A stretch of DNA of 64,000 bases from [Haemophilus] ducreyi (GTDB lineage Bacteria; Pseudomonadota; Gammaproteobacteria; Enterobacterales; Pasteurellaceae), in the NCBI RefSeq assembly GCF_900109315.1, contig NZ_FOJC01000006.1, positions 62,001-126,000 of the forward strand. Direction: 5' to 3'. The translations under genes were made by a program, and so were the position numbers. Numbering within the stretch: the stretch's first letter is position 1; every line of letters starts with the position of its first letter. Of this stretch, positions 1-10,818 are shown one piece after another. The notes beneath the pieces are model-generated. The model did not search any database, was not told the origin of the DNA, and saw only the letters and a program-made list of their open reading frames with translations.

Positions 1-763
1 CTGCATCAATAATTTTCTGAGCCTGATCAACCTCTTTTTGAGTTGGTGCAAATAAATTATGTAACAATTCGATTTGGCGAGGATTAATTAATGACTTACC
101 ATCAAAGCCTAATTGTTTAATCAAAGCAGCTTCTTTGAGGAAACCTTCTTCATTATTAGCATCTGAATAAACTGTATCAAATGCTTGAATACCCACTGCA
201 CGAGCGGCTTGTAAAATAGCACAACGCGCAAAAAGTAATTCGATTCCCTCAGGCGAACGCTCCGTTTTTAAATTACGCACATAATCTTCAGCACCTAATG
301 CAATCCCAATTAAACGTTTAGAGGCCATTGCAATTTGATTTGCTTGCGTAATACCTAATGGCGATTCTATCGCTGCTAACATTTTAGTCGAACCACAAGC
401 TCTACCACAGGCCAACTCTATGTCCGTAATAACCTTATCCATTTCAATTACATCTTGTGCGGTTTCAGTTTTTGGCATACGCACCACATCTACGCCGGCT
501 CTCACCACTGCATTTAAATCTGCCATACCAAATTCAGAATCCAATGGGTTTACACGCACAACACACTCAATATTTTGATAAAGCGGATGTTGTAATGCAT
601 TCGCAACTAAGATCCGTGCTGAATCTTTTTCTTTCAGTGCCACGGCATCTTCTAAATCAAACATAATTGCATCAGGTTTATAAATAAATGTATTACTTAT
701 CATTGCAGCATTAGAACCTGGCACAAAAAGCATACTTCTTCTTAATTTTATCGGCTGGCTCAT
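1..763 (-). CDS. citE: citrate lyase beta subunit (partial, C-terminus cut by window edge)
   Basis: Beta subunit of citrate lyase, which cleaves citryl-thioester on the CitD carrier to oxaloacetate and acetyl-carrier during anaerobic citrate fermentation in the cytoplasm. The reverse strand reads without a stop from an ATG at 763 to the window edge, giving about 254 of roughly 290 residues. Family features are visible: [12 protein letters not shown] at the start, FDLEDAV about 30 residues later, VVRVNPLD, and [12 protein letters not shown] near the edge. The start overlaps the citD stop as ATGA (763-760), a translational coupling typical of cit operons. citF, and probably citX and citG, should follow outside the window. 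Confidence 0.95.
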   Translation of the reverse strand, partial: MSQPIKLRRSMLFVPGSNAAMISNTFIYKPDAIMFDLEDAVALKEKDSARILVANALQHPLYQNIECVVRVNPLDSEFGMADLNAVVRAGVDVVRMPKTETAQDVIEMDKVITDIELACGRACGSTKMLAAIESPLGITQANQIAMASKRLIGIALGAEDYVRNLKTERSPEGIELLFARCAILQAARAVGIQAFDTVYSDANNEEGFLKEAALIKQLGFDGKSLINPRQIELLHNLFAPTQKEVDQAQKIIDA

Positions 764-1062
764 AATACTTTCTCCCAAGCAAGTACTTCATCTGTTGCAC
801 GCAACAAAGCGGCTTTTAAACGAGCACGTAATACACAATCTAATGCACCTTTATCTTCTATAATAATTTGTGCTGAGCTGACCTCAAATTGTGCCAATAC
901 AGCAGTTACTGAATTTAAAATATCCTCACCAAATTGTTTTGCTACTGAGCTATTGATTTCAATATCCATCGTAGTTGATGGTGCAATACGTATCTGTACA
1001 TCACTAGATTCTAGTGTGCCAGCTACTGCTGTTTTCGTTATTTGCATAATAATTTCCTTCAT
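760..1062 (-). CDS. citD: citrate lyase gamma subunit (acyl carrier protein)
   Basis: Small acyl carrier subunit of citrate lyase, 100 residues, which carries the phosphoribosyl-dephospho-CoA prosthetic group. The N-terminal motif [11 protein letters not shown] contains the serine used for cofactor attachment in this family. It lies between citC (43 bp upstream) and citE (4 bp overlap), in the canonical C-D-E order. The track start gives a few extra residues (MKEII) before the usual [10 protein letters not shown]; an internal ATG at residue 6 is an alternative start. Confidence 0.95.
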   Translation of the reverse strand: MKEIIMQITKTAVAGTLESSDVQIRIAPSTTMDIEINSSVAKQFGEDILNSVTAVLAQFEVSSAQIIIEDKGALDCVLRARLKAALLRATDEVLAWEKVL

Positions 1063-1105
1063 TATTTATCATTGAAACTGCAAAATCTTATAAAAATTTG
1101 CCCGC

Positions 1106-2122
1106 TTAACAGGACTCATTTGCTATTTTTTGCAAAAAATTGAAAGTTGTGATGGGCACCATCGATAATAATTGTTGCCACTTTCGCTCACTGAATAGTT
1201 GCCTAACCGTTGACGCGGAAATCGCTTGATTCGATACTTTTTTTCTTTCAATTTCAACTACATTAATAGCATCCGCCTCCATTACAGCCTGTTGTAGCCA
1301 ATAATGCATTTTACGGTTATATTCTGCTGTTACCGGGCAGAGAGGTTCAGTTCCGATAAAACGATGAGTAATCGCTAAGGCTGGCGCAATATGTTGACGA
1401 AATAGCCGTAAATCAAGCTCTAAATAAGCCGCATCAACAATATGGCTATCTTTAAGGAAGTAATCAGGAAAAGTAGCTCGCGAAATAATATACTGAGAGC
1501 TAGGATGTAAAGTAATGTTGGATAAATCAGCAATGCCATGTTGTACTAATGCAAAGCGCTCTTGATAGCAAAACTGCGATGCCTCTTCCTCCACAACAAA
1601 AAGGTGTAAATGATCACATTGTGCCAATGCTTGTTCAATTAGATATCGGTGGCCTAATGTGAATGGATTAGCATTCATCACGATTGCCCCCACTTTTGTA
1701 GCCACTACCGCTTGTTTTTGCCACATTAAACATTGCTTTTGCAAACGAGTGGCGCTATTTTCAAGTAACACAACATAAGGATAAGCGGTCGAAATAGGAT
1801 AAAAACCGCAAGACTTAAACAATAATGCATACTCAGGCTTGGTAAAAATAAAAAGCTCACTGTGTCCAAATTCATAAGCTACATTAACCAATTCAGTAAC
1901 AAGCTGTAATGCAATACCTTCGCCACGATACATATCACTAATCGCTACACATTTAATGATATTCTGTGCTAAACCACCGCAAGCAATTATGCTATCCGCA
2001 TCATTATAAACAACAATAAAAAGCTCAACTTGTTTATCTAACACCAAGTCATTTTTAGTAAGAAACTCACATACTGCGAGCATCTTTTTATGGTTGTGAA
2101 TACTGATTCTTTCAAATTGCAT
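1106..2122 (-). CDS. citC: [citrate (pro-3S)-lyase] ligase
   Basis: Acetylates the thiol of the CitD prosthetic group using acetate and ATP, converting citrate lyase to its active form. The protein has 338 residues, the family's usual length. Residues 1-130 look like a GNAT acetyltransferase domain (CVAISDMYRGEGIALQLV). The remainder is a nucleotidyltransferase domain with the HxGH-type motif NANPFTLGHRYLIE near residue 150. It is the first gene of the citC-citD-citE transcript. Its upstream region holds an FNR-like site, consistent with anaerobic expression. Confidence 0.95.
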   Translation of the reverse strand: MQFERISIHNHKKMLAVCEFLTKNDLVLDKQVELFIVVYNDADSIIACGGLAQNIIKCVAISDMYRGEGIALQLVTELVNVAYEFGHSELFIFTKPEYALLFKSCGFYPISTAYPYVVLLENSATRLQKQCLMWQKQAVVATKVGAIVMNANPFTLGHRYLIEQALAQCDHLHLFVVEEEASQFCYQERFALVQHGIADLSNITLHPSSQYIISRATFPDYFLKDSHIVDAAYLELDLRLFRQHIAPALAITHRFIGTEPLCPVTAEYNRKMHYWLQQAVMEADAINVVEIERKKVSNQAISASTVRQLFSERKWQQLLSMVPITTFNFLQKIANESC

Positions 2123-2215
2123 AAAATATTAGTTAATTTTGTAAATTAGAAAAGTTAACAATAATTGGCATTCTACCCCAAAAAAATCGCCACTTCTAAT
2201 CAGAAAGAGGTAGTT

Positions 2216-2229
2216 TTGATTCTTGTCAA
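2216..2229. promoter_or_regulatory. FNR-like binding site upstream of citC
   Basis: The sequence TTGATTCTTGTCAA matches the FNR consensus TTGAT-N4-ATCAA at 9 of 10 positions. It lies about 95 bp before the citC start, in the citC/elyC-like divergent region. Anaerobic activation of citrate fermentation makes biological sense. Role inferred from the match and context only. Confidence 0.5.
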
Positions 2230-2253
2230 CAATTTCAAATATTGCCAACAATT
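2223..2253. repeat. Tandem 12-bp imperfect repeats upstream of citC
   Basis: Two copies of TTG(T/C)CAACAATT, at 2223-2234 and 2242-2253, start 19 bp apart and overlap the FNR-like site. Similarly spaced direct repeats often bind a dimeric regulator. The regulator is unknown; a citrate-responsive factor is possible but unsupported by sequence. Confidence 0.35.
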
Positions 2254-2394
2254 AACCATGTATTTGACAATTATAGCTTGCTGTCCTAGCTAATATGGAT
2301 TGATATTGATACCCACAAACAAAACTTACAATATGTTACCCCAACCAAGGGCTAGACAATAATACATAAATAATGGACAATAAACCATCACTTT

Positions 2395-3165
2395 ATGATC
2401 TATTTTTACGCTATTATGCTATTTTTGACTAAATTTATTACCGCTATTATTTTGCCACCGTTCAATACGCTAGCATTACTGCTCCTTTCATTACTTCTTT
2501 ATAAACTAAAAGATTTAAGACTGAGCTATTTTTGTACTATTTTGAATATCACAACGCTCTATCTGTATAGTACACCTTACTTTTCCCAAAAACTGATTCA
2601 AGCGGTCTCTTTTAGTGAAAAACTAACGATTGAAGAATATCGACAAGCACAAGCGATTGTAGTATTAGGTGGCGGAGTACGTAACAGCCGTGAATTATTT
2701 GCTGACTATGCAATTGCCGCAACGCCATTAGAGCGTATGCGATATGCAGCCTACTTACATAAACAAACCAAGTTACCCGTACTGGTTACTGGCGGAAGCC
2801 CAACAGGCAAGCAACCTGAAGCTAATATTATGGCACAGGAATTTGCTGACTTCTTTGATGTACAAGTGAAATGGATTGAATCCGCGTCAAATATCACTGA
2901 AGAAAATGCCCATTTAACCAAAGCTATTTTAGATAAAGAAGGCATAACTAAAATTATTCTCGTAACAAATGAGTGGCATATGAAGCGTGCTAAAATGTTG
3001 TTTGAACGGGAGGGATTTAATGTACTTGCTGCAAGCACCTCTTCTTATGAAGGATTAAATATTATTGGCGTATTACCGTTTATTCCACAAGCTGTCGCAA
3101 TGCAAAATAGCAGTATCGCACTCAAAGAATGGTTAGGTTATTGGAAAGTAAAGTTAATTAATTAA
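2395..3165 (+). CDS. ElyC/YdcF-like DUF218 membrane protein
   Basis: A 256-residue inner-membrane protein with two hydrophobic N-terminal segments (about residues 5-30 and 35-60), followed by a periplasmic DUF218 domain. Motifs are AIVVLGGGVRN near residue 88, LPVLVTGGSPTGKQPEA near 128 and TNEWHMKRAKMLFEREGFNV near 190. Length and layout match E. coli ElyC (YcbC), implicated in envelope and peptidoglycan homeostasis; SanA and YdcF are other relatives. The exact biochemical reaction is not established for the family. It is divergent from citC and convergent with rimK, with only 3 bp between their stop codons. Confidence 0.8.
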   Translation: MIYFYAIMLFLTKFITAIILPPFNTLALLLLSLLLYKLKDLRLSYFCTILNITTLYLYSTPYFSQKLIQAVSFSEKLTIEEYRQAQAIVVLGGGVRNSRELFADYAIAATPLERMRYAAYLHKQTKLPVLVTGGSPTGKQPEANIMAQEFADFFDVQVKWIESASNITEENAHLTKAILDKEGITKIILVTNEWHMKRAKMLFEREGFNVLAASTSSYEGLNIIGVLPFIPQAVAMQNSSIALKEWLGYWKVKLIN

Positions 3166-3168
3166 TCG

Positions 3169-4086
3169 CTATTTTTTCATCGCTAACAGATAATCAATGA
3201 TTAAGCCGGCAATGTCTAGTTTACTGGCTTTTTCTATCCCGTCTAATCCCGGGCAAGCATTCACTTCTAGCACTAATAAGCCTTTATTTGAGCGAATTAA
3301 ATCAACACCCGCTATATCAAGCCCTATTGTTTTTGCCGCAAGCACCGCTAATTGTTGTTCAACGGTATTTAATTGAATAACGCTTGCAGATCCGCCTTGA
3401 TGAATATTTGCTCTAAAATCATTTTCTAGCCCATTACGCTCGATCGCTGCCACAACGCGATCACCAATCACAAAAGCCCGAATATCCTGCCCGCGTGCTT
3501 CAACAACAAAATCTTGTAATAAGTTATCTACTTTCGCTTGCTGTAGCGTTTGCAATAAGCTGACAGAATGTACTTTACTCTCACTCAACATCACCCCGAC
3601 ACCTTGTGATCCACTACAAGTTTTAATCACTAATGGGATTCTATGTTGATATATATGCGCCGCAGTACTAAATAGCTCACCGGCAAATGAACTGGTTGGA
3701 ATGGGAATGTGTTGTGCGGCTAGAACTTGCAAACTAGACCACTTATCACGCGCTAAACGAAAAGCGGTTGAATTATTTAAAATAACAACCTTTTTAGCTG
3801 CAAAATAATCTAACACACGGCACCCCATCATTGTACTAGAAACACCAAAACGAGGTAATACTGCATCATATTCTGCTAACAAGCTAGGCTCTGCACGGCA
3901 TTTATCATAAATTTCACCCGCTTGATAATAAAGTTGTGCTTGCATTTGGGCATCAATTACCGCTAATTTAATCAGCATTCTATTTGGATCAAGAATATCT
4001 AACTGAATATTACGATCTTGACAAGCCTGTTTTAGACGTTGGCAACTATATAGCCGCGGTTCACGGCATAGCACAAGTATCTTCAT
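3169..4086 (-). CDS. rimK: RimK family ATP-grasp ligase
   Basis: ATP-grasp alpha-L-glutamate ligase of 305 residues. In E. coli RimK adds glutamates to the C-terminus of ribosomal protein S6. The ATP-grasp core is clear: PLVIKTCSGSQGVGVML near 145-165, RAFVIGDRVVAAIER near 203-218, and the metal-binding end VLEVNACPGLDGIEKAS near 273-290. It follows lolA on the same strand with an 81 bp gap and may share its transcript. Which ribosomal or other protein is modified in this organism cannot be told from sequence. Confidence 0.85.
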   Translation of the reverse strand: MKILVLCREPRLYSCQRLKQACQDRNIQLDILDPNRMLIKLAVIDAQMQAQLYYQAGEIYDKCRAEPSLLAEYDAVLPRFGVSSTMMGCRVLDYFAAKKVVILNNSTAFRLARDKWSSLQVLAAQHIPIPTSSFAGELFSTAAHIYQHRIPLVIKTCSGSQGVGVMLSESKVHSVSLLQTLQQAKVDNLLQDFVVEARGQDIRAFVIGDRVVAAIERNGLENDFRANIHQGGSASVIQLNTVEQQLAVLAAKTIGLDIAGVDLIRSNKGLLVLEVNACPGLDGIEKASKLDIAGLIIDYLLAMKK

Positions 4087-4167
4087 ATTTAACTAACTTT
4101 TAACCCAAACACCCTCTTCCAAAGAGTGATGGCTATTCAGTTTACTTTTGCCATTCATTCGCTCGTT

Positions 4168-4800
4168 TTATTTTTTAACACGACGTTGATCATCGACTTC
4201 CACATCTTTCGGTACGCTAAACTTAAACAGATCCGCAGATAACTCTGCCGTTGTGATATTACGTAGTCTATATAAGTTAGTTTGACCATCGCGCTCAATA
4301 GTACTAAACCCTTTTAACAAGCCATTTTGATCGATCTGTACATCAAATTGCCTTAAGTTATTTTTGGCTGACTTTGGTTTTAGTACAAATCTATCTGCAT
4401 TTTGTGTTACTTCATATTGTGTCCAATGTTGTTTATCGCTACTGGTTAACAACACAAAAGGCGTACCATTTACCGCATTTTGCACACTATTAACGGTAAC
4501 TTGTGCCACAAAAGGATCATAAAACCATAAGTTTTCGCCATCCGATACAATTACGTTTTCTTGCGGTGCGTTAATATCCATTCTAAACAAGTTTGGACGT
4601 TTAACCTGAAATTTACCGCGACCTGATTGAATTTGTTGGCCTTTGCTTGAACGCACAGTTTGTTCAAAATCCGCACTATATTGAGCAACGTGCTCTAAAC
4701 GACGTTGTAATTCTGCTACTGATTGCATATCGGCAAAGGCAATTAAAGACAATGAAGAAAAGAGCACGGTCAAGATTGTTTTTTGGATACGTTTTTTCAT
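4168..4800 (-). CDS. lolA: outer-membrane lipoprotein carrier protein LolA
   Basis: Periplasmic chaperone that takes lipoproteins from LolCDE and delivers them to the outer membrane. The protein has 210 residues with a signal peptide cleaved after about residue 23 ([13 protein letters not shown]). The mature region has the LolA pattern: [46 protein letters not shown], and a C-terminal [22 protein letters not shown] ribosome-binding site lies just before the ATG. It sits 78 bp downstream of polA on the same strand. Confidence 0.95.
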   Translation of the reverse strand: MKKRIQKTILTVLFSSLSLIAFADMQSVAELQRRLEHVAQYSADFEQTVRSSKGQQIQSGRGKFQVKRPNLFRMDINAPQENVIVSDGENLWFYDPFVAQVTVNSVQNAVNGTPFVLLTSSDKQHWTQYEVTQNADRFVLKPKSAKNNLRQFDVQIDQNGLLKGFSTIERDGQTNLYRLRNITTAELSADLFKFSVPKDVEVDDQRRVKK

Positions 4801-4878
4801 TTATTTCCTCTTTAATCAAAGTATAGTTTTTCATTTGACAGCATTTTTAGTAAAAGTTTCTATCATCACTTCATACAA

Positions 4879-7767
4879 CTAATGCGCTTCATCCCAATTA
4901 GCACCTATGCCCACTTCAGCAATCAGCGGCACCTTCATCGCAATCGCTTTTTCCATTTCCGTTTTGATTAAGCCAATGTAGTACTCTATACATTCTTGTT
5001 TAACTTCAAATATTAATTCATCGTGCACTTGCATAATCATTTTTATATTCTGGTCAGCACGAATTTGCTTATCGATGCTTATCATCGCGATTTTAATGAT
5101 ATCAGCGGCGGTGCCTTGCATTGGGGCGTTGATCGCTAGCCGCTCAGCAGCTTTACGACGTATAGTATTACTTGATTTAATCTCTGGCAAATACAATCGA
5201 CGGCCAAATAATGTTTCGACATAACCTTTTACACTTGCAGATTCACGAATATCGCGCATAAATTGCTGAACATTCGGATAACGTTGGAAATAACGCGCCA
5301 TATATTCTTTCGCTTCATCGCGTGAGATAGCTAGCTGATTTGCTAGCCCAAAATCTGACATCCCATAAATTAGTCCAAAATTTATCGCTTTTGCACTGCG
5401 CCGTTGTTCACTCGTTACCTCAGCTAAGGTTAAACCAAAAATTTCTGCTGCTGTTGCTTGATGAATATCTTGACCATTAGCAAAAGCGGTAATCATTCCT
5501 TCATCATTTGCTAAATGTGCCATAATCCGCAATTCAATTTGGGAATAATCAGCCGCCACTATTTTATAACCATCACGTGCGATAAATGCTTGACGAATAC
5601 GCCGTCCCGCTTCTGTACGAATGGGAATATTTTGTAAATTAGGATCACTTGAAGAAAGTCGACCTGTGGTGGTAACTGCCTGATGATAAGAAGTGTGCAC
5701 TCGACCTGTATGCTGATTAATCATCTTCGGTAATTTATCAGTATAAGTTGATTTTAACTTGCTTAACGCGCGATGTTCACTGAGTAATTTAGGTACGAGA
5801 TGCCCTTGTTGTGCCAATTGCTCTAATACTTCTTCATTCGTCGATGGCGCACCTTTCGGGGTTTTCTTTAATACGGGTAATGCTAATTTTTCAAATAATA
5901 TTTCTTGCAGTTGTTTGGTTGATGCAAGGTTAAATGCTTGACCTGCTGCTGTATGAACTGCGATTTCTACTTCAGCAAGACGCTGTTCCATTTCTTTTGA
6001 TTGTGCTAATAATTTGTCAGAATCAATTAATACTCCATTCCGCTCAACTCTGGCTAATACATTGACTAATGGCATTTCAATTTCATTAAATAATTTGATT
6101 AATGATGGAGTCTTAGCTAAGGATGTAATAAGCTGTTGATGTAATTTCATCGTTATATCAGCATCTTCCGCAGCATATTCTGTCGCAGTTTCAATGGCAA
6201 TTTTATCAAATGTCAGTTGATTTTTTCCTTTGCCCGCAATATCTTCAAAAGCAATTGTTTTATGATCTAAATAACGTTCCACCAACTCGTCCATATTGTG
6301 CCGTCCGGTGCTATTTAACGTATAAGATTCAAGCATTGTGTCAAAAGCGACCCCTTGTAGTTCAATGCCATGATTAGCAAAAACAATCAGATCGTACTTG
6401 ATATTCTGCCCAATCTTTTTAATCTCGGCATTTTCTAATAATGGCTTTAATTGAGCTAAACAAGCGGTTAGATTTAGCTGATTTGACGCTAATTGAAACT
6501 GTGTAATTGCATCATTGTCTGTTTCAGCAAACAAATCTTCTTGCTGGGGCTGAACACTGATTTGTTGGGTATGCACTAGCGGAATATAACACGCTTCACC
6601 ATTTGATAAACTAAATGAGATGCCGACTAAGTGGGCTGACATTGCATCTACATTATCAGTTTCAGTATCTACAGCAACTAATTTAGCTTGCTCAATTTTG
6701 GCCATCCATTCCGTTAACTGTAATTCAGTGGTTATCGTCTGATACTGACTACGATCAATTTTAATTGTTGCTATTTTTTTATTAGGGGCATCAAAAACGG
6801 TATTTTGCACCGCTTGTAGATCTGTTGAATGGTTTAATGTTGTTTTTTTATGATTATCTGAAACATTTTTTAAGATCGGATTGATATCGTTCATCACATC
6901 ATTTAGCCAACGTTTAAATTCATAACGCTCAAATAATGCGATTAATTCCTCGCGCCGTTGCGCGCTTGGCGTTAATTGATGATGCGTTACGTCTAATGCC
7001 ACATCAGTTTTAATTGTTGCTAATAAATAAGATAAATCAGCCGCTTGTTTTTCTGCCACTAATTTGGTGGCTAATGTTTTGGCTCCCCGAACAGAAAGTG
7101 TCGCAACGCGATCTAGGTTTGCATAAATCGTTTGTAACGAACCAATTCCTTGCAATAAAGCTAATGCCGTTTTCTCACCAATGCCTTTTACACCAGGAAT
7201 ATTATCCGAAGCATCGCCTTGTAAAGCTAAATAATCAATAATCAACTCTGGTGGAATACCGTATTTTTCGATCACGCCTTCACGATCTAATAAACTGTCA
7301 TTCATCGTATTAATCAGCATAATATGCTGATTAACTAGCTGTGCCATATCTTTATCACCTGTACTAATCAATACCTCTTTGCCATCTTGAGCGGCTTGTA
7401 CTGCTAAGGTACCAATCACATCATCAGCTTCTACACCTTCAATCGAAATCAACGGAATACCTAAGGCTCTGATAATATTATGTAATGGCTGGATTTGTGC
7501 ACGTAATTCATCTGGCATCGGTGGTCTATGCGATTTATATTGTTCAAATAAATCATCACGAAAAGTTTTTCCTTTTGCATCAAATACGACCGCAATATGG
7601 CTCGGATTGACTTGATTGACTAGGCTTCTCAACATATTTAACACACCATACATTGCCCCTGTAAGCTCGCCGCCACGATTGGTTAAGTAATTGAATACAT
7701 GAAAAGCACGGTATAAATAAGAAGAACCATCCACGAGAACCAGTGGGTTTTGTGCAATTTGAGCCAT
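4879..7767 (-). CDS. polA: DNA polymerase I
   Basis: Gap-filling and primer-removing polymerase, 962 residues. Three domains are in order: 5'-3' exonuclease (1-300, [25 protein letters not shown]), 3'-5' exonuclease (about 345-550) and polymerase (about 560-962). The proofreading carboxylates look intact ([27 protein letters not shown]). Polymerase motifs A ([15 protein letters not shown]), B ([19 protein letters not shown]) and C ([12 protein letters not shown]) are present. The start follows an AAGGA site. An exact Apl-type uptake word lies inside the gene at 6460 and another, inverted, at 6809. Confidence 0.98.
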   Translation of the reverse strand: MAQIAQNPLVLVDGSSYLYRAFHVFNYLTNRGGELTGAMYGVLNMLRSLVNQVNPSHIAVVFDAKGKTFRDDLFEQYKSHRPPMPDELRAQIQPLHNIIRALGIPLISIEGVEADDVIGTLAVQAAQDGKEVLISTGDKDMAQLVNQHIMLINTMNDSLLDREGVIEKYGIPPELIIDYLALQGDASDNIPGVKGIGEKTALALLQGIGSLQTIYANLDRVATLSVRGAKTLATKLVAEKQAADLSYLLATIKTDVALDVTHHQLTPSAQRREELIALFERYEFKRWLNDVMNDINPILKNVSDNHKKTTLNHSTDLQAVQNTVFDAPNKKIATIKIDRSQYQTITTELQLTEWMAKIEQAKLVAVDTETDNVDAMSAHLVGISFSLSNGEACYIPLVHTQQISVQPQQEDLFAETDNDAITQFQLASNQLNLTACLAQLKPLLENAEIKKIGQNIKYDLIVFANHGIELQGVAFDTMLESYTLNSTGRHNMDELVERYLDHKTIAFEDIAGKGKNQLTFDKIAIETATEYAAEDADITMKLHQQLITSLAKTPSLIKLFNEIEMPLVNVLARVERNGVLIDSDKLLAQSKEMEQRLAEVEIAVHTAAGQAFNLASTKQLQEILFEKLALPVLKKTPKGAPSTNEEVLEQLAQQGHLVPKLLSEHRALSKLKSTYTDKLPKMINQHTGRVHTSYHQAVTTTGRLSSSDPNLQNIPIRTEAGRRIRQAFIARDGYKIVAADYSQIELRIMAHLANDEGMITAFANGQDIHQATAAEIFGLTLAEVTSEQRRSAKAINFGLIYGMSDFGLANQLAISRDEAKEYMARYFQRYPNVQQFMRDIRESASVKGYVETLFGRRLYLPEIKSSNTIRRKAAERLAINAPMQGTAADIIKIAMISIDKQIRADQNIKMIMQVHDELIFEVKQECIEYYIGLIKTEMEKAIAMKVPLIAEVGIGANWDEAH

Positions 7768-7815
7768 TTGAAATCCTTGCTAATAGATGCCATAGCATAC
7801 AGTTAAGATAGAAAC

Positions 7816-7833
7816 GGGTTGCGCATGCAACCC
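7816..7833 (-). terminator. GC-rich hairpin between sapD and polA
   Basis: A perfect 7-bp stem (GGGTTGC/GCAACCC) with a 4-nt loop lies in the 153 bp between sapD and polA. On the minus strand it is followed by GTTTCTATCTT, a weak T-rich tail. It may end the sap transcript or act in the polA leader. Confidence 0.4.
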
Positions 7834-7920
7834 TATACAAACATCATTATAACCAAAATAAGCGGTTTAATCTTGCCTTAATGTAGCAACCTTCCACGTA
7901 AAAGATAGTATAGACGGATA

Positions 7921-8958
7921 TTATTCACTTTTCTCGCTCACGACTACAGGTTCAAATTCTGCCCGCTTCAAAAAGTTTTTCTCTCTAAAATTAATCGGAA
8001 AATGGCAGGCAAATTCATGCTGTTTATATTTACGTAATGGTGGTTTTTGTACACATTTTTTCTGTGCAAATGGGCAACGTGGTCCTAAACGGCAACCAAT
8101 GGGTATATGTTGAAACATTGGAATACTGCCTTTTAATGTATTTAAACTACTTTTAAAGACTAACGGTTGCGAAAAATCAGGAATACCATTTAATAACACT
8201 GCTGTATATGGATGAAAAGGCTCTTCCATAATCACCTCTTTACTACCTGCTTCAGCTGTTTGTCCACAATAAAGTACATTGAAAGAATCCACCCATTTAT
8301 GGGTACTCCTAATATCATTGGCGACCAATAAAATAGAAGTGCCTAAATTCTTATTCATACTGGCTAACAGACGATAAATCTGTAATTGAGTGGTCGGTTC
8401 TAAAGTATGTGTTGGTTCATCGGCTATCAGCAAACGAGGTTGATTAGCCACTGCCATTGCAATAATCACTTTTTGGGCCTCACCTTCTGTAATATCTACA
8501 GGATAGCTTTGCATCATCGCTTTATGATCACGGATACCAACACGATGCAATAATTCAATCGCTTTCTTTTTTTTCCAACCAAACCACTGCCACCACTTAC
8601 CTTTAAAATTAATGGTCTGGATTAATTGTTGGCCAATATTTTTACTTGGATCCAAACTTGAGCGAGGTTCTTGGAAAATCATTGCAATTTGTTCACCCAC
8701 TAATTTACGTCGCTGAATAGGTGAAAGTTTAAGTAATTCAATATCATTAAAACGAAAACGATCCGCGGTCACAATCCATTCATCTTTCATCACGCCACAA
8801 ATCACTTTAGCAATCAAACTTTTACCTGATCCAGACTCGCCCACTAAACCACAAATCTGTCCTTCATCAAGCGTTAAATTGACATTATCCACCATTTTTA
8901 CTCGCCCTGTTGGCGTATCAATTTCAATGCTTAAATGGCGAATATCTAATAGAGCCAT
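7921..8958 (-). CDS. sapD: peptide transport ATP-binding protein SapD
   Basis: ATPase subunit of the Sap ABC importer, linked in Haemophilus to antimicrobial peptide resistance, haem uptake and potassium transport. The protein has 345 residues. Walker A is [12 protein letters not shown] (near 37), the Q-loop region is [12 protein letters not shown] (near 92), and Walker B is RLLIADEP (near 180). The signature is TEGEAQKV rather than LSGGQ, as in E. coli SapD. The C-terminal oligopeptide-transporter extension has the cysteine-rich [15 protein letters not shown]. It is the last sap gene here; sapF does not follow. Confidence 0.95.
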   Translation of the reverse strand: MALLDIRHLSIEIDTPTGRVKMVDNVNLTLDEGQICGLVGESGSGKSLIAKVICGVMKDEWIVTADRFRFNDIELLKLSPIQRRKLVGEQIAMIFQEPRSSLDPSKNIGQQLIQTINFKGKWWQWFGWKKKKAIELLHRVGIRDHKAMMQSYPVDITEGEAQKVIIAMAVANQPRLLIADEPTHTLEPTTQLQIYRLLASMNKNLGTSILLVANDIRSTHKWVDSFNVLYCGQTAEAGSKEVIMEEPFHPYTAVLLNGIPDFSQPLVFKSSLNTLKGSIPMFQHIPIGCRLGPRCPFAQKKCVQKPPLRKYKQHEFACHFPINFREKNFLKRAEFEPVVVSEKSE

Positions 8959-8973
8959 ATTTTATTCCATTTA

Positions 8974-9861
8974 TTAATAACGATGTTTTTCTAGTACACG
9001 GCTGATACTGTTGCCTAACATACTGATGATCAAAATAACTAAAATGGTTATAATACCCGGCAAAATGACGGTCCAAGGTGCAATATATATAAGTTCAATC
9101 GAATCTTTAATCATTACTCCCCATTCTGGCATTGGACTTTGAGCACCTAGCCCAATAAAGCTTAGGGCATTAATATCCAATACGGCAATAATACAAATAT
9201 GTGTCATTTCCTTTACCGCTAATGCGGTTAAATTAGGTAATACAACTTCCTTAATTAGTTGCCAACGCGAAATCCCATCTAAACGTAACGTGATAACATA
9301 TTCCCGTTTTAATTGTTGCTCAGTAGCTTGATAAATTTTATGGATAAAATGTGGCAACATTGCCAAAAAAATAGCTAACATTGCATTGATCAAACTGGCT
9401 TCCATTAAAGTAGCAATAATAATTGCAATAATTAAAGTTGGAATAAATAAAAAAGTATCAAATAAATGGCCTAAAAAAGAAATCGCTTTACGGCTAGTAC
9501 CGGCCAATACACCAATAACGCCACCAATTATAGCGATCGCAAAGCTAATTAATAATGCGGCTCCGACCGTATAATAAAAACCGGCTAAAATACGACTAAA
9601 AATGTCACGACCTAAATCATCTGTACCAAAAAAATAGCTAATCTGCCCATAATCGCCCCAAGAGGGTGGCAACAATTCAAAACCAACAAATTGCGTATTA
9701 ACCTGATAAGGTGCGATCAACTCACCAGCAAAAGTCAAAAACAGTAATATCAGAAAAAAATATAAACTTGCTAATGCCACTTTATCTTGCCGTAACTCAA
9801 GCCAAAACTGCTTCGCATAATCTGACTGCCTAAATTGTTCAGGCTCTTCTCTATTTAACAT
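8974..9861 (-). CDS. sapC: peptide transport permease SapC
   Basis: Inner-membrane permease of the Sap ABC transporter, 295 residues, with about six transmembrane segments and the DppC-like N-terminal region. The permease signature (EAA loop) is near residues 195-225, around LRLDGISRWQLIKEVVLPNL. FGTDDLGRDIFSRIL near residue 77 is typical of the DppC/OppC family. The start overlaps the end of sapB by 11 bp, and sapD begins 15 bp downstream. Confidence 0.95.
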   Translation of the reverse strand: MLNREEPEQFRQSDYAKQFWLELRQDKVALASLYFFLILLFLTFAGELIAPYQVNTQFVGFELLPPSWGDYGQISYFFGTDDLGRDIFSRILAGFYYTVGAALLISFAIAIIGGVIGVLAGTSRKAISFLGHLFDTFLFIPTLIIAIIIATLMEASLINAMLAIFLAMLPHFIHKIYQATEQQLKREYVITLRLDGISRWQLIKEVVLPNLTALAVKEMTHICIIAVLDINALSFIGLGAQSPMPEWGVMIKDSIELIYIAPWTVILPGIITILVILIISMLGNSISRVLEKHRY

Positions 9862-10813
9862 ACCAATCCTTTTTTTGAGAGGGATCTAATAAAGTCGTCA
9901 CTAATCGCACCAAAATATCCACGCCCAAAACAAATAAATCAATGGCAACCACGCCGGCAGAAATCGCATTATAATCTTGTATTGCTAACGCATTAATGAG
10001 CCACAAACCAATACCGCCCCAACTAAAGATATTTTCTACTAGCATAGCGAATGCAAAAACCAACGTTAAGTTACGGGCGATCATTGGAATCAAGGCAGGT
10101 AATGTATTGCGTAAAATATGCTTCAACCAAATTTTATAAGGCGACCAACCACGCGTTCTTGCCACTTTAATATAATTTTGCTTCATAACATATTCTGCGC
10201 GTTGGCGTGTAAAGCGAATGACCTCAAGCGTAGCAGGCAAAGCTAAAATCAAAGTAGGTAATGCTAAATGGTGTAATACACTCTGCATCATTTTCAATTT
10301 ATACGGTGAATCTGCTAAGAAAATATCTAACAGCCGAAAACCTGTCACTAATGAAATTTCATAGATTGGGTGCAACTCCCCAACCGCAGCAATCTGCCAA
10401 TCATTACTCGCTGCATAATATAACGCCATAATCGCTAACCAAAATACGGGAATAGCTAAACTGAACGCGCTAACAATAGCGAGTAATTTGCCTACAACAT
10501 TATCCCGAAAGCTCGCAGCAACAAATCCGAGCGGGATACCGATAATCACAGATACAAATAATGCGGCAAAGCATAGGGAAATTGTAGCAGGAAATACATT
10601 CAGGATTTGATTAGCAATAGGATCACCATTACTATAGCTAATACCAAAATCACCGTGTAATAGCCCCATAACATAACTAAAATAAGCTTGAATACCATAT
10701 AAATCCATAAAATGATTTAATGGATCACGCAATAAAATGTTATAGCCAATTAATGTTAAAATAATCAAGGTAATCAGCGAAAGAAATAACCGACGAATAA
10801 AAGCAAATAGCAT
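9851..10813 (-). CDS. sapB: peptide transport permease SapB
   Basis: Second inner-membrane permease of the Sap ABC importer, 320 residues. It has an N-terminal transmembrane helix (FLSLITLIILTLIGYNILL) and a family motif ARTRGWSPYKIWLKHILRNT near residues 228-247, the EAA loop that contacts the ATPase. LVENIFSWGGIGLW near 265 is typical of DppB/OppB proteins. It lies 5 bp after sapA and overlaps sapC by 11 bp, so the operon is tightly coupled. Confidence 0.95.
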   Translation of the reverse strand: MLFAFIRRLFLSLITLIILTLIGYNILLRDPLNHFMDLYGIQAYFSYVMGLLHGDFGISYSNGDPIANQILNVFPATISLCFAALFVSVIIGIPLGFVAASFRDNVVGKLLAIVSAFSLAIPVFWLAIMALYYAASNDWQIAAVGELHPIYEISLVTGFRLLDIFLADSPYKLKMMQSVLHHLALPTLILALPATLEVIRFTRQRAEYVMKQNYIKVARTRGWSPYKIWLKHILRNTLPALIPMIARNLTLVFAFAMLVENIFSWGGIGLWLINALAIQDYNAISAGVVAIDLFVLGVDILVRLVTTLLDPSQKKDWYVK

Positions 10814-10818
10814 GATTG

